Assembly: GCA_025603075.1 (NCBI GenBank)
Contig: MU626281.1
Span: 1-64,000, forward strand
Source: Neoconidiobolus thromboides FSU 785
Lineage: Eukaryota; Entomophthoromycota; Entomophthoromycetes; Entomophthorales; Neoconidiobolaceae
DNA length: 64,000 nucleotides
Direction of reading: 5' to 3'
The position numbers and the translations under genes were made by a program. Positions 23,143 to 34,776 of the stretch are shown here, in pieces. The first letter of the stretch is position 1. Each line of letters opens with the position of its first letter. Under the pieces are notes generated by a model. That model ran no database searches. It was not told where the DNA came from and saw only the letters and a list, made by a program, of their open reading frames with translations.

Positions 23143-25367
23143 CTTTTTTTTGAAATTTTAAATGATTTTTTTGGGGTAGTCTAAATTGGGTTAAATCGCT
23201 AAGTTTTAAGAATCTCATTTTCAACTATCTACTATATATCCATCAACCTTGTGAATGATTTTACCAACTTAGGCAATTTACTACTAAATTTCCAACGTAA
23301 AATTTAAAATTTTGTCCATTTAGCTTTTGCATGGTATTTATTTACAGCCATGTTAGTAGTAACCTATTTTATAAATCTTTAGCCCATTTTGGTTAAATTT
23401 ATTTATAATATTATATGTGGCTTAAATTGAACTATTAGTTCTTAGTTGAGTTATACCGAAAAAAAGTTAGTTTTTATGTACTAGATAGGAACTCCAGTAA
23501 ATTCAGGTTAACTAAAAATATAACTCTAAATCACTACTTGTTTTTTACCCTGATTATCCCTTTTTTACTTAAAAGTAGACTAAAATAATTGTTAGTTTTG
23601 TTTTAGCTATAGTTTGCAATGTTTTGTTTTGTTTTTCAAAATAAAAATGGGTAGAAAATATTGTTACGATTTTGATCTCTTTAAAGTCCACTAGCAATAT
23701 GATAAATTATTTTCTACTTAAAAGCATTTAAAGTTACATATTAATGCTGTTTACTTTTTAAATAATTTAATATAAAGTATTTTTGAACACCAAATATTTC
23801 CAAAAGTGTAAAAACTAATGGTTAAAAATAAATAAATTAGATAACGTTAAAAAGATTTCATAATTACTAGCTTTCCTTAATATTTCAATTTTTACTAACA
23901 TGTTATTTTGTCTACTAAATTATAAAAAATCCTGTTCTTATTGATAAAAAAAACTATCCTTTTTTTAAATCTCCTGAAGTTTTTAATTAAAACATTCAAA
24001 CATTATCCTTGTTTTAAGGGCATTACCACATAGAACTATTCTTAAAAGCACCAAAACTTTATTATTATCATCAATGTTTAGATTATAAACAAGGAATTTG
24101 CTGATTTAGTTTACTTTAGCTTTTATTTAATAATCGGGAATTATACAAACTATATATAACCCTTAAACAAAGATTAATTTACCTCCAAATCTAATTAACC
24201 AGAATAAACTTAAAATGTGGTGATTAAAAATATAGTTTATAAAGTCGCTTCAGAATTGAAGAAATGTAACAATATTTTGAATTCTATTAAGTTTATTAAA
24301 AAAACTAAGTAAAACATTAATTGGTAAAAGTTACGGGACAACTTTTATTTTCAAACTATTTAAGGAGTTACATTATAAATACTATTATGTTTTCTTTTTA
24401 ATTAGTTTCAGTTATCATGACAAATTGTATTTTTGAGTTATAATACAGGGTATTTTTTGTCATTTGCTAATCATAAAGGTAATCATTTAATATCGGGATT
24501 AAACATTGGTAAGAGACGCGGGTAATAATCCGCAAAGTAACTTTATAGTCGTCATTAGTAATGTAAGTTATTTTTTTCCGTTATAGTAAGGTATATTGGT
24601 TTATGCCAAGGAAGTAAAAAATAATGATTAAATTAAAATATTATAATCTAGAATCTAAATTATTTTCTTTTTAGAAGCAAGATCATTAATTAGATCATAA
24701 ATGTTTTATCTTCAAGTTGTTAAAATTAATAATAGGAGTCTAAATAGTAAATATAGAATATGATCTTAAATTATATTAAAGGGTGTTTAAAACCCATTCA
24801 TTACTTTAATCAAAAATACCCTCATTTTTGTATTGATATTAAATTTTTACTTTAATATTTAATAAGAGTGTTTTATCAAGAACTTATAATTTAAGATACC
24901 ATTAAATTTAATTAATATAAAATTATATTAAATAAAAACTTTATTTTATCTGACTATAGTCCAAAGCTTTTAATTTTAGTTTAAACATAGGAGATGTAAT
25001 CTATATATAATTTTTAAAATTAGGTCATTGAAAAATGATATATAGATGTTGCTAGTTTTGTAAATACGGAGCTTCCTTAATATAGTCATTCCTTTATATC
25101 TTTATGATATTTATAAGTTACATCAAAATATGCACAAACATTATGAGTTTATTAGTTAAAAATAACATTGATTTTATTTTTAGATAAGAGGTTTAATTTT
25201 ATTTATAAATATCGTGTTTAAATTATAATAATACATCTTTAATTACTATATTAAACAAAAACAAACAAGTAATAAATTAAAACTTTTTGAAAACTAAACC
25301 TATAGACTTTATCACTTAATTAATAACCATATTTTAGCCCTAACCTTTAGTAAGGAAATTAATATAT

Positions 25368-25464
25368 GGGGATGTATTTCTGTATTTAAGGATTTTACTA
25401 ACAGTTTTTCCACCAAATAGCGCTTAAAAGATGGAAAAATTAATGAAGCCAAAAAAACATTCCC
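25368..25464 (+). mobile_element. MITE copy 10
   Basis: Forward, ends GGGGATGT and ACATTCCC, flanked by ATAT (25364-25367 and 25465-25468). Confidence 0.85.
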
Positions 25465-25778
25465 ATATCATAAACTTCACTTGTTTTTCTATTCACGTTT
25501 CAGATTGAAGTAAAGCGTCATTGGTTTTAAAAAGTTGGCAGGTTTTTAAGAAAAGATTATTTACCTTGGAGACAATTAAAATAAGTTTTAGAAAAATATA
25601 TGCTCTCTTTAGATTTAGGTATTAAGAAAAAATTATGAGATAAAAATTGTACTATTTCATATAGTAAAGCAAGACTTATTTATTGTTTATAAATAAATAT
25701 TTCAATAGAGTTTATGTATTCATTGTGTTAGTATCAAGACCTCTAATGTTATATATTTAATAATTAAAGATGATCAAT

Positions 25779-25874
25779 GGGAATGTATTTTTTTGTTTAA
25801 GGATTTTACTAGCAATCTTTCCACTCAAATAATGCTTAAAAAATGAAAAAAATAATGAAACCAAAAACATTCCC
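25779..25874 (+). mobile_element. MITE copy 11
   Basis: Forward, symmetrical ends GGGAATGT and ACATTCCC. The flanks CAAT and AATG share only AAT, so the target duplication is imperfect. Confidence 0.8.
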
Positions 25875-26466
25875 AATGCATAAAAAATCAATGGTTTTAT
25901 TACAGAAGATTATTCAGCTTTAGTCTCAACTAGCTATCAATTTTAGGGTATCTAATTTAAGTTCAAGTTAATTAATTTTCTCTTCTAAATAAAGCTATTT
26001 GAAGGTATATGTAGTGTGTCTATAAAAAATCATAAGCTTGTAAAGCTTTACAAAAGTGGTAAATCAGCAGGGGATAATGAAAGGGGATAATATAAGACTG
26101 ACTGTTTGAATATGACACCTAAATCCGGTATGAGTCTCGAGGAAGCCTAAATAAAGCTACTATTTCGCTTATTATTTGAATGATTATGTTTTTCAATGTG
26201 ATAATCAACTTATATAGGCTATGTACATATATTGGTTTATTATTTATAGAAGTTTCAAATGCCTAAAAGTTTCTCCATATTTTAAAAGAACTTAGCTCAC
26301 GTATTTTACGATATCAATGTAGTGTTTCTGATCATGGTATTATTGTGCATTATCCTTTTCAATGCTTTGATAGTTTTTATATAAAACTCCTCCTATTTGA
26401 TTTAATATTAAAGCTTCATATAATTTGTCTTAAAGAATAAATGCAACTTCCAAAAATAAAACATCT

Positions 26467-26565
26467 GGGAACACCTTTTTTGTTTCAGCATTAACTAATA
26501 GTTTTTTAAAAATTTTAATAGAAAATGAACAAATAAATGAAATCAAAAAAGACATAATCATCCTC
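26467..26565 (+). mobile_element. MITE copy 12, strongly decayed
   Basis: Only the order of ttttttgttt, ttttaaaaattttaa, aatgaaatcaaaaaa and a terminal atcctc remains. Confidence 0.4.
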
Positions 26566-29500
26566 ATAAATCGTCATGTTATATTATTTTGAGACTGATC
26601 ATAGTGTCGGTAGAGTCATATACTGCGTTAGATTTGGTCATTTACTAAAGCTATATTTACTAGATCTATGCTCAAAATAACATTGTAAGCACATTTTAAC
26701 ATAATTCTACATTGTCGTTTTAATATTAGTCCTGATATCAAGAGATTTAAATCTAGAATCAAATCTAACATCTAAGCCAAGTTTAATATAAATCCTAAAT
26801 ACCTACTCATAAAACTTCATAATAAGATATACATATGTAATTTTTTACTAATATTTATATAAACACTTCAGTCATAAAGACCAAGTTTAATATTTTATTA
26901 TGATGATATATTATAATATAAATTATCCCTTTAGTATACATCGAGTTTGTAAGACGTAACTCGAAAATAACATTATAATATAAATAGAAAAGAATCCGGG
27001 ATATGTAAATTTATATTAGATTTTGAACCTTGTTACTAGTGTATCCCCACATATATACTATCAGTTCAATTCAGGAGTCCAAGTATCATTTAAAATGCTT
27101 TACATATAGTTTGTTTTCATTATGTTAAGGTGCTTTATATTTTAATCTAAAATAGTATTTTTTATCCGCTTAAAAAGCTATTTTAGCCAAGACTTGATGA
27201 AAAAGTAGAATGTAAATGATATTAAATATATTAAAGCTGAGTAGTTTTTCGTAATAATTTTTATACTAGTTTCTATATTAACTTCCCATCAATGATTGGT
27301 TCAAATTTAGCTTTACTTACCAATAAAAGGTAGTTATCTAGTTTCTATAAAAATATGTATTGATATTTAAGTAATATTTGATGCCATTAAAAGTAAAAGT
27401 TTAAATTTAATGTTAGACCATCATTTTAGTATCTTGCGTTATTATAGTTCTTGAAAAAGTTCAGCATTAATTATAAAAGATCGAGGTGGTTTTCATTTTA
27501 CAAATATCGGCTTAAAGTAGTGTAGCTAAGTACAAAAAAATACACAATGTTGACCTTTCAATTGGTAAAGGTTCAAATTCCGTAAAATAGTGGCAACCAA
27601 TTGAGTTTATATAATAAGTGAATTTAGGTATTTAATTAGTTGATCTATCTTATTGAATTTGGGCTTGTACTAATTAAAGATTAATCGTATCTTTTTTTCG
27701 TACTTGGGTATACATATAAGATGCATAAACATGCTACAAAATCAAAAGGAGTTAAAAAAGTTGACTTGAAACTAGTAAGAATTTAAAAATATCCCAAAAG
27801 TTATTCGTAATGGTAGCTTTAGTCAATTTTTGAAACAAAGGTATGAAGAACAACGCTACATTTGGTTGTAATGACAAATGATCGAAATAAGATCCATTAC
27901 TTTAAGTAGTAGTAGCTCCAATGCAATGTTAGATTGCTGCTTTAAGAAGTAGCCGTAATATATAATTGAACGTACTATCCTAAGAAAGGGAAAGTTTAAA
28001 ATAGGAAATATAAATTCAATGGGTTATAATGCCCACTACACAAAACTAAACTTTAAAGTAGGTCATGAGATAGGTTGGTACTAGTAAATTACAAGTAAAA
28101 TGATCTATCATTATAATATAAAATGTTAAATTCAAATGTAGAATGTAAATGAATAAAAAGCATCTAGTCTAAAGCTAGAGTAAGTATGATATCATCACTT
28201 GATTCAGCTATTTTATATTTATAAGGAAAAGGGAACTTTAGCTGCTAAAACATACATATTACAGTTAGATACTCCATGAAATATAGTATAATATTTCGTG
28301 AAATTTAAATTAATTTTACTTTAGTTTTAATTCAACTCAAGTTCTAGATCCTTATTTTTAAACCTTGAATCTTAATGGGCAATCGTTTTGTATCTTCAGA
28401 ATTTTAATTATTTTTTCAGCATATTAATTGGGCTTTGAAATGCTAAAGATAATTATACTAATCTAGCCTTGATTAATAGAAGACTATTACATTCCTGAAA
28501 CTATGATATTATTTACTAAACAAGATTGCATACTTTGTTAATAAAAGTGTGTATGTATACGAAATTGATACTGAAATAATAGTATAAAGTTTTTACAAAA
28601 TTCATAAAAGTATAAGTACAAATAAGATAAGATACATAGATGAATCAAAAAGTTCGATTTGATTAAAGGTCAGTTGTACTAAAACTAATAGAAAAATAAT
28701 TTTATAGTTGGTTCACCTCGAATTGAAAATAGAAGATAGGTTTAAATACCAGTAAACTCCAGGCAAAACTTTTAATTAAAATTTTGCATCACATTTTAAC
28801 AAAGCATGGTTTATAAATTGACTTACTACTTTTTCCTTATTAACTACTTATGGTAATTTCATCAATAAATCGCTTTTATATTAATTTTAAAATTATAAGT
28901 ACAAAAAAAAGATACTAGCAATGATAATAATTAAAATAGTAGCATATTAGATTACATTTGTTTATAAATAATCTTATAGTTTAGTGTTATATCAATCCAA
29001 ATTATTAATTTTTAAGCAGTAAACTTTAAGAAAAATCAATTAACCAAATAACTGATTTTAAAAAACATTGCTATTTATTCTTAATTTGAGATGAAACCAC
29101 CTATAGAAGAGGATTTGAAATGGAAATTTAAGCTATCAATTAGTAACTTAAATTTTATTTCAATCTCCAGAAGCAAATTAAAGCAAAAAAAGACTTAATT
29201 ATAATCTAAAAGGATAGGGTTCATTTCATTAAATATTTTAATTAAATATTGATGTTAACATTTTAATTAAAATGTTATTGACTACTTTATTTACTTATTA
29301 TTAACTTTTTACAACTTCTATAATTGTAGGGTGTATTTTATTTCTCAATCTTAAATCGATTTTTAATTACCAAGATCTTGATTCATACCGAAATTCTAAT
29401 ACACAACATTAAAAAATCTATAATCCTAGACAAAATATTTACAATGCATTTACCAGTTAGTCTGTTATCTAACTTATATTCTAATAATTTCTTTGATTGA

Positions 29501-30475
29501 AATAAGAGTGAGAATAAATATTTTAAGAAAAATCAATTTAAACAGGCAATATTTGAGCCTCATTTGCATCCTTTTAATAATAAAGATGAATTAAATTACT
29601 TTTTATTAATCGAAAAAAGTGGATATCAGTAAATTTGTCAAGTATGGTCTTTAGCTAAATCAAATTTGATGGGGTGGGTCATTAGATGCAACGATCAAGC
29701 TTTGACGCAGATTTCCATCTTAGCTAAATTTACTAAATTTGAATCAATTTTGAAATATATTATTGTATTATTGTACGATCCTTGATTAATAATAATTATA
29801 GTTTTGATGATAAAAGAATTGACACAACCCTAACTTTTATTGTAATATCAGTACTAATAATAATTTATTATTCAAATATTTTTCAACTATCTTGGTGTGA
29901 TTAAGCTTTTATCGTTATAAAATATTTGAATAAAATAGGATTACCCACTGAATTAGCTATAAAATGATCTAACTATTTCTATATTTGGAGTTCTTAACAT
30001 TCAATAAGATTAACTTGCATAAATGCAGTCTAAATGCTAATAAACTTTGTTTAAAATTCCGCCAAATCTATTTTCTTTCTTTCAGGTTGAAATTTATATA
30101 ATCATTTATTTAGGCAAGAATAGTTTTACTTTAAATATTTGGGCTATAATGTAGATAAAACACAATTAGTGTCCAAATAGTCTGTTCATAATATGATATA
30201 TAGTTATCATAATATGTTTGAAAATATATTACTACCCTTCCTTAATAGATTAAACGCATGTAAACAAACTACAAACAGTTGCATAAAATGAAAAATTAAA
30301 TAAATTTAATGGCCCCAGATTAAAAGTATAAACCCCAATAATAATAAAGCTGTTCAACTTAAGTAGGAAATTGTTAAAATAATACTTTAATTTCCAATTA
30401 AAAGGGATTAATTTCTCGTTTTTATTTAAATCGTAGCCCCCTATTTTTAGTTATTAATTGAACCATCCATTTGAC

Positions 30476-30483
30476 TATAAATA
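30476..30483 (+). promoter_or_regulatory. TATA box of paralogue 7
   Basis: TATAAATA lies 64 bases before the ATG at 30540. The flanking bases (GACTATAAATAG) differ from the shared AAAGTATATAA type. A long pyrimidine-rich leader follows. Confidence 0.5.
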
Positions 30484-30539
30484 GCCCTCTATTTTACTTT
30501 TCTTTAAAATAAAATTTCTATTTTTTATTTTACTATACT

Positions 30540-31031
30540 ATGACTTTTTCCACTACTATCACTTTAAATAAAAGTATCTTGGATTTAAATCCTGCTTTAG
30601 ATTTAAACTATACAGTTGATTATCCAGAGCATCTATCTTCTCCTTCCTCTTCTTTTTCTTGCTCTCGTAGATCTTTTGACTTATATTATATATCAGACAT
30701 GAGTAGTGCTAATAAGCCTATATTTACTAAAGATATAGAATTACCATCTATCCATAGTATATTAGGAGATATATTGCAAGAGCAATCTCCTATTAGCAAA
30801 CAAGCTACTATAGTAGATAAAACATTTAATGAACGTGAGTGTAGTTTTATAAATATAATAGGCGAAAAAATAGTAAAAAGACCACGTAGAAAATATCATG
30901 AAGTAAATAGAAAATACCATTGTAATTATCCATATTGTACTCGCTCCTATGGAGCATTAAATCATTTGAATGCCCATATCAAAATGTTTAACCATGGACC
31001 TAAAAGAAAAGCCAAAGAATTTAAAGCTTAG
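30540..31031 (+). CDS. Single C2H2 zinc-finger protein, island paralogue 7
   Basis: A 163-residue intronless protein. The finger is at Cys128, Cys133, His146 and His152 with the core SYGALNHLNAH. It is preceded by KRPRRKYHEVNRKYH and followed by GPKRKAKEF. This is the form closest to the widespread fungal C2H2 family I know, so it may be nearest the ancestral copy (inference). The LPS motif IELPSIHSILGDIL (about 67-80) closely resembles the second motif of paralogue 2. The N-terminus is Ser/Thr-rich with a run of serines. A nuclear DNA-binding role is inferred. It is the last zinc-finger gene before the surface-protein genes at 34 kb. Confidence 0.88.
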   Translation: MTFSTTITLNKSILDLNPALDLNYTVDYPEHLSSPSSSFSCSRRSFDLYYISDMSSANKPIFTKDIELPSIHSILGDILQEQSPISKQATIVDKTFNERECSFINIIGEKIVKRPRRKYHEVNRKYHCNYPYCTRSYGALNHLNAHIKMFNHGPKRKAKEFKA

Positions 31032-31547
31032 ATTTTATATTATAGTACCTCACTTTATATATATATCATTGTTGATATATACCTCTTGTAATTATACATT
31101 TTATCTTTATCAATTTATCAAAAGCTTTGAGTAATTTTAAACTCAATTTATAAAAATAAAATATTCTCATCCTTATTTTTATTATTTTACTGTCATTTAA
31201 TTTTATTTCTATTTTTAATATTATAATATTAGCCCATTATTTAAAAGCATAGTTCAGAGTAGCAATATTGATATTACACAAAAATAAGTACATCATTAAC
31301 ATCTAAAGCATATCGGAATTAAATACTTTAATGATGAAATAGCTAAAAAATAACATAATCGGCCTAAACAAATTGAATCCAAATCTCTATTTTAAACTTT
31401 AATTATTTCATAAAGCCTAGATATCTAAAATCAATAAATTAACAAATATAGTTAAACACAAAATAAAAATACGCAGTAGAATTATTAAAAAAAGACGGCG
31501 TAATCCGGACTATACTTATATGCAGTAAAAGGGTAAACTTCAATATA

Positions 31548-31645
31548 GGGGGTGTTTTTTTAATTTCATCACTTTTTCTATTTTTCAAGCATTATTTAAA
31601 TATAATAGCTCTTAGTGAAGTTTTTAAACAAAAAAATATATCTCC
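31548..31645 (-). mobile_element. MITE copy 13
   Basis: Reverse orientation, ends GGGGGTGT and ATATCTCC. Confidence 0.75.
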
Positions 31646-32370
31646 ATAGGTTATTTTTAATTCTAAATAAGCTATTTTTAGACAAGCATTGTTTATTTAT
31701 TAATAACCTTGTCTTTTATCAGATATATAGTACAATGTATTTTAAACAACTTTAGCATGATCAAAACTATATACTTGTGTTAGAGGAAGTGTTTATTGTT
31801 CTAGTTGAATCAAACTCTCTGATAAAAAAGTCATGTAAAATCCTCAATACTTTTAGATTCAGATTGATATTTTTTAAAGAAATCTCAAAAGTACTAATAT
31901 TTAAATGTTAGATTAATAATAAAGATTAATTAGTAATTAAATGGGAATAAAGGTGTTAAAAATTGTGGGATGACTTTGGACATATTTAAATTATAACCGC
32001 AACGGTTAACTCATTTTGTAAGTTATTATCTATTCTAAATAAGTACAAAAAAAAGGCAAGAAAGATAAAGGTTTGTAGCGATACACCAAAAAAACCTGCT
32101 TGAATATTTTTTTAAAAAGTAGTAGTTTTTTATAGTTCAAAAAAAACTGAATAAAAAAGTATCAAAAGCATCAAGTCTTAAAGACTACTTTTTTATTATA
32201 ATTTCACAATACATTACAAATCCAAAATGTTAAAACATTTTACTTTTAAAAATAGACTGTTTAAGAAAACCCTTACTTAATGCGACCTGACTGTAACCTA
32301 AATATAAATTGTTTATAGAACTGAAGTTGTAAAAACAAATAATAGTCAACTTTTTCTTTAAAAATATATT

Positions 32371-32469
32371 GGGCATGTATTTTTGTGTTTAAGAATTTTA
32401 CTAACAATTTTTCCATTCAAATAGTGCTTAAAAAATGGAAAAAGTAATGAAGTCAAAAAAAACACTCTC
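32371..32469 (+). mobile_element. MITE copy 14
   Basis: Forward, ends GGGCATGT and ACACTCTC, flanked by ATATT on the left and AATATT on the right. Confidence 0.82.
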
Positions 32470-32693
32470 AATATTAAAATATTTTATTAAAAACTATTTA
32501 TGTTTTAAAAAATAAATTATTATACATAAAAACTTTGTTTTTTAAAATTAAATTATTAATAAGGATCCCAACAAGTTTAAAAATATATACATCAAAATAG
32601 TATTATATATAGAAAATAAAAATAAAAGTGTTTAATTGATAGTACTAAAGATTTTTTATAGTTTTTTGCTTTCAAATTTAACTGTAATGATTT

Positions 32694-32791
32694 GGGGATG
32701 TTTTTTTTGGCTTCACTACTTTTTCATCTCTTAAGCACTATTTGAGTGGAAAAATTGTTAGTAAAACTCTTAAACAAAAAAACATATCCTC
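32694..32791 (-). mobile_element. MITE copy 15
   Basis: Reverse, ends GGGGATGT and ATATCCTC, flanked by ATTT (32690-32693 and 32792-32795). Confidence 0.85.
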
Positions 32792-32929
32792 ATTTTCTAT
32801 TTTATTTTTGCTAGTTTTTTTAGGTTTTTTTATTAGTTATTAAATTAGTTTTTTATACCTATCAACAGTTTAATTAAATTAACTACAATACTAAGCTTTA
32901 AGTTTTTTAGTTATAATTTATATATATAT

Positions 32930-33027
32930 GGGGATATGTTTTTTTGTTTAAGAGTTTTACTAACAATTTTTCCACTCAAATAGTGCTTAAGAGATGGAAA
33001 AGTAGTGAAGCCAAAAAAAACATCCCC
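32930..33027 (+). mobile_element. MITE copy 16, near consensus
   Basis: Forward, ends GGGGATAT and ACATCCCC, flanked by ATAT (32926-32929 and 33028-33031). Good type copy of the family. Confidence 0.88.
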
Positions 33028-33198
33028 ATATTACGATTTTTATAAACTTAATTTTTATAAATTTTGTTGTAAGCATAATTTCTAGATAAAAAGAAATAAA
33101 GATCAATAAATATAGATAAAATGTCAATATTAAAACTATTATTACAACTATTAGCCTACTTTTAATATGTTATTACATAATATCATTAATTTAGGTAT

Positions 33199-33294
33199 GG
33201 TGATGTTTTTTGATTTCATTATTTTTCCATTTTTTAAGCACTATCTGAGTGGAAAAATTGTTAGTAAAATTTTTAAACACAAAAAAATATTCCT
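33199..33294 (-). mobile_element. MITE copy 17
   Basis: Reverse, ends GGTGATGT and ATATTCCT; right flank ATAT, left flank GTAT. Confidence 0.78.
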
Positions 33295-34377
33295 ATATAT
33301 AAATTTTATATTTAATTTAATGTTAGGATATTAGGATTTTTCTAAAGCAATCTGACCTTTTTTGTGGTACAAGAGGCAAAAGCAAACTAACTGCAAATAT
33401 AGAACCAATTCTTGTAAAACTAAGCATAGTTATCAAAAAAAAGAAATTCCAATCAAAAAAAACATCATTGATTATAATAATTAAGTAATGCCCTCCATTA
33501 TAAATGTTACTTTTGATCTTTTGAAAAACTGTTTTGAACTAATAAAAAGTAGCTAATATTATATTATTGATGATTGTGGAATAAAGCGGTTACTTTATTT
33601 ATAGCGGAAGTAAAACTAAAAACTTTCAACTAAAAAATAATTGTTTATCAGAAATTTAAAAAAATGAAATGACCATTGTAGCCTATAACCTATTTTTTCT
33701 ATAAATTAAAAAGATCAGATTATTTTAGGAAAACCTTGATACTATTTTAAATTTTCACATACCAATTATTTGATTGGAATACTGTGGTAAAATTATTATT
33801 AAATTATAAATAATTATTGAAATTTTTTATTACCAACATATACCAATGAACTTCAGCACATTTATTACCTCTATTGAAATTTTAAAGTTAACGACTTCGT
33901 ATAAATACTTTATCACTAGAAGAGTTGATCCGAGTTAAAGGTTCATTAGTTGAATGTCTTGATGATAAAAAAACTTCAGATACACAATATAAGCGTTGAA
34001 ACTTTTATTATACTATATAGTGGAACTTGGAGATATTAATAGCATAGTATAATGGAGCTCTTCTCTAAATGTCTTTACCTTACTTTTATTGAATCTTGGC
34101 TCTTTCTAGTCAGCTTGATTTACAGTAAAAACTCGCCTTTGCTCAATGGATCTTGTATTTCTTAATGGTTTTAGCTGTCCCATCAAGAGGAAATCTATTC
34201 TATTCTGTAAAATCCCTTCCCTATCTTATCGCTTATACTTCATCTTCAATGACCTAGCTGACTATGATTAGTATATCAACTAAAAAGGTCTTAACTTTTG
34301 AATTATAGAAAAAAGCAATCTAGTAAAAATAAAAACATCAAAAACTAGCATTAAATTATTTAATAGTATAAATTAAA

Positions 34378-34776
34378 TTATTGGGAAAGAACTAAAGCAG
34401 CGATCATACCAACAAAGGCAGAAGCGGAATAAGGTAAAGCACCTGAGCTTGAACCTTTAGCAGGAGTTGAAGTCTTGGAGGTAGAGGATTCTTTACCGGA
34501 ACCAGTGGTAGATTTGGCATCTTTGTCAGCACCAGATGATGAGGCATCTTTGGCGCCACTGGAAGATTTTCCAGATTTATCAGCTGAAGCGGATTCAGTA
34601 GCTTTAGGACTTCCAGAGGAGGTAGTTGATGCGCTTTTATCTCCAACAATTTGGGTAGCTGAACCTTTAACTGAGGTAGAAGCACTGGTTACAGCGGAAC
34701 TGGTGGATGCTGATGAAGCATTTTCAGCAATAACGGAAGCAGAGAGAGCTAAAAGGGTAACTTGGAAAAATTTCAT
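34378..34776 (-). CDS. Small Ser/Ala-rich secreted protein with GPI-type C-terminus
   Basis: A 132-residue protein starting at the ATG at 34776, which begins MKFFQVTLLALSASVIA, a classical signal peptide. The frame extends 16 codons further upstream but that extension is not signal-like and would cross the TATA-ATG leader. The mature part is almost entirely Ser, Ala, Thr, Lys and Gly (a likely O-glycosylated stalk). It ends ALPYSASAFVGMIAALVLSQ, a small-residue site followed by a hydrophobic tail as in GPI-anchor signals. The inferred location is plasma membrane or cell wall. It is the first of three same-strand genes with the same architecture and the MK[FY][FY]Q start. No enzymatic domain is visible. 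A TATATAAA box lies about 55 bases upstream. Confidence 0.82.
   Translation of the reverse strand: MKFFQVTLLALSASVIAENASSASTSSAVTSASTSVKGSATQIVGDKSASTTSSGSPKATESASADKSGKSSSGAKDASSSGADKDAKSTTGSGKESSTSKTSTPAKGSSSGALPYSASAFVGMIAALVLSQ

Larger units (their letters stand above)
23082..30539. other. Seven-kilobase gene desert
   Basis: The longest gene-free stretch. MITE copies 10-12 lie at 25.4-26.6 kb. A tRNA-like internal-promoter motif near 27525-27585 does not fold (see rejected). No other feature recognised. Confidence 0.5.
31032..34377. other. Intergenic with a dense MITE cluster
   Basis: Five MITE copies (13-17), four of them inside about 0.9 kb at 32371-33294. A less AT-rich stretch at about 33990-34280 has no open frame and no family I recognise; it could be a relic of a coding or mobile sequence. 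Confidence 0.5.

Noticed and set aside
27525-27585. A-box-like tagctaagt and B-box-like ggttcaaattcc, suggesting a tRNA or SINE
   Set aside because: The D-stem and acceptor stem do not pair and no anticodon arm fits; at most a decayed relic.
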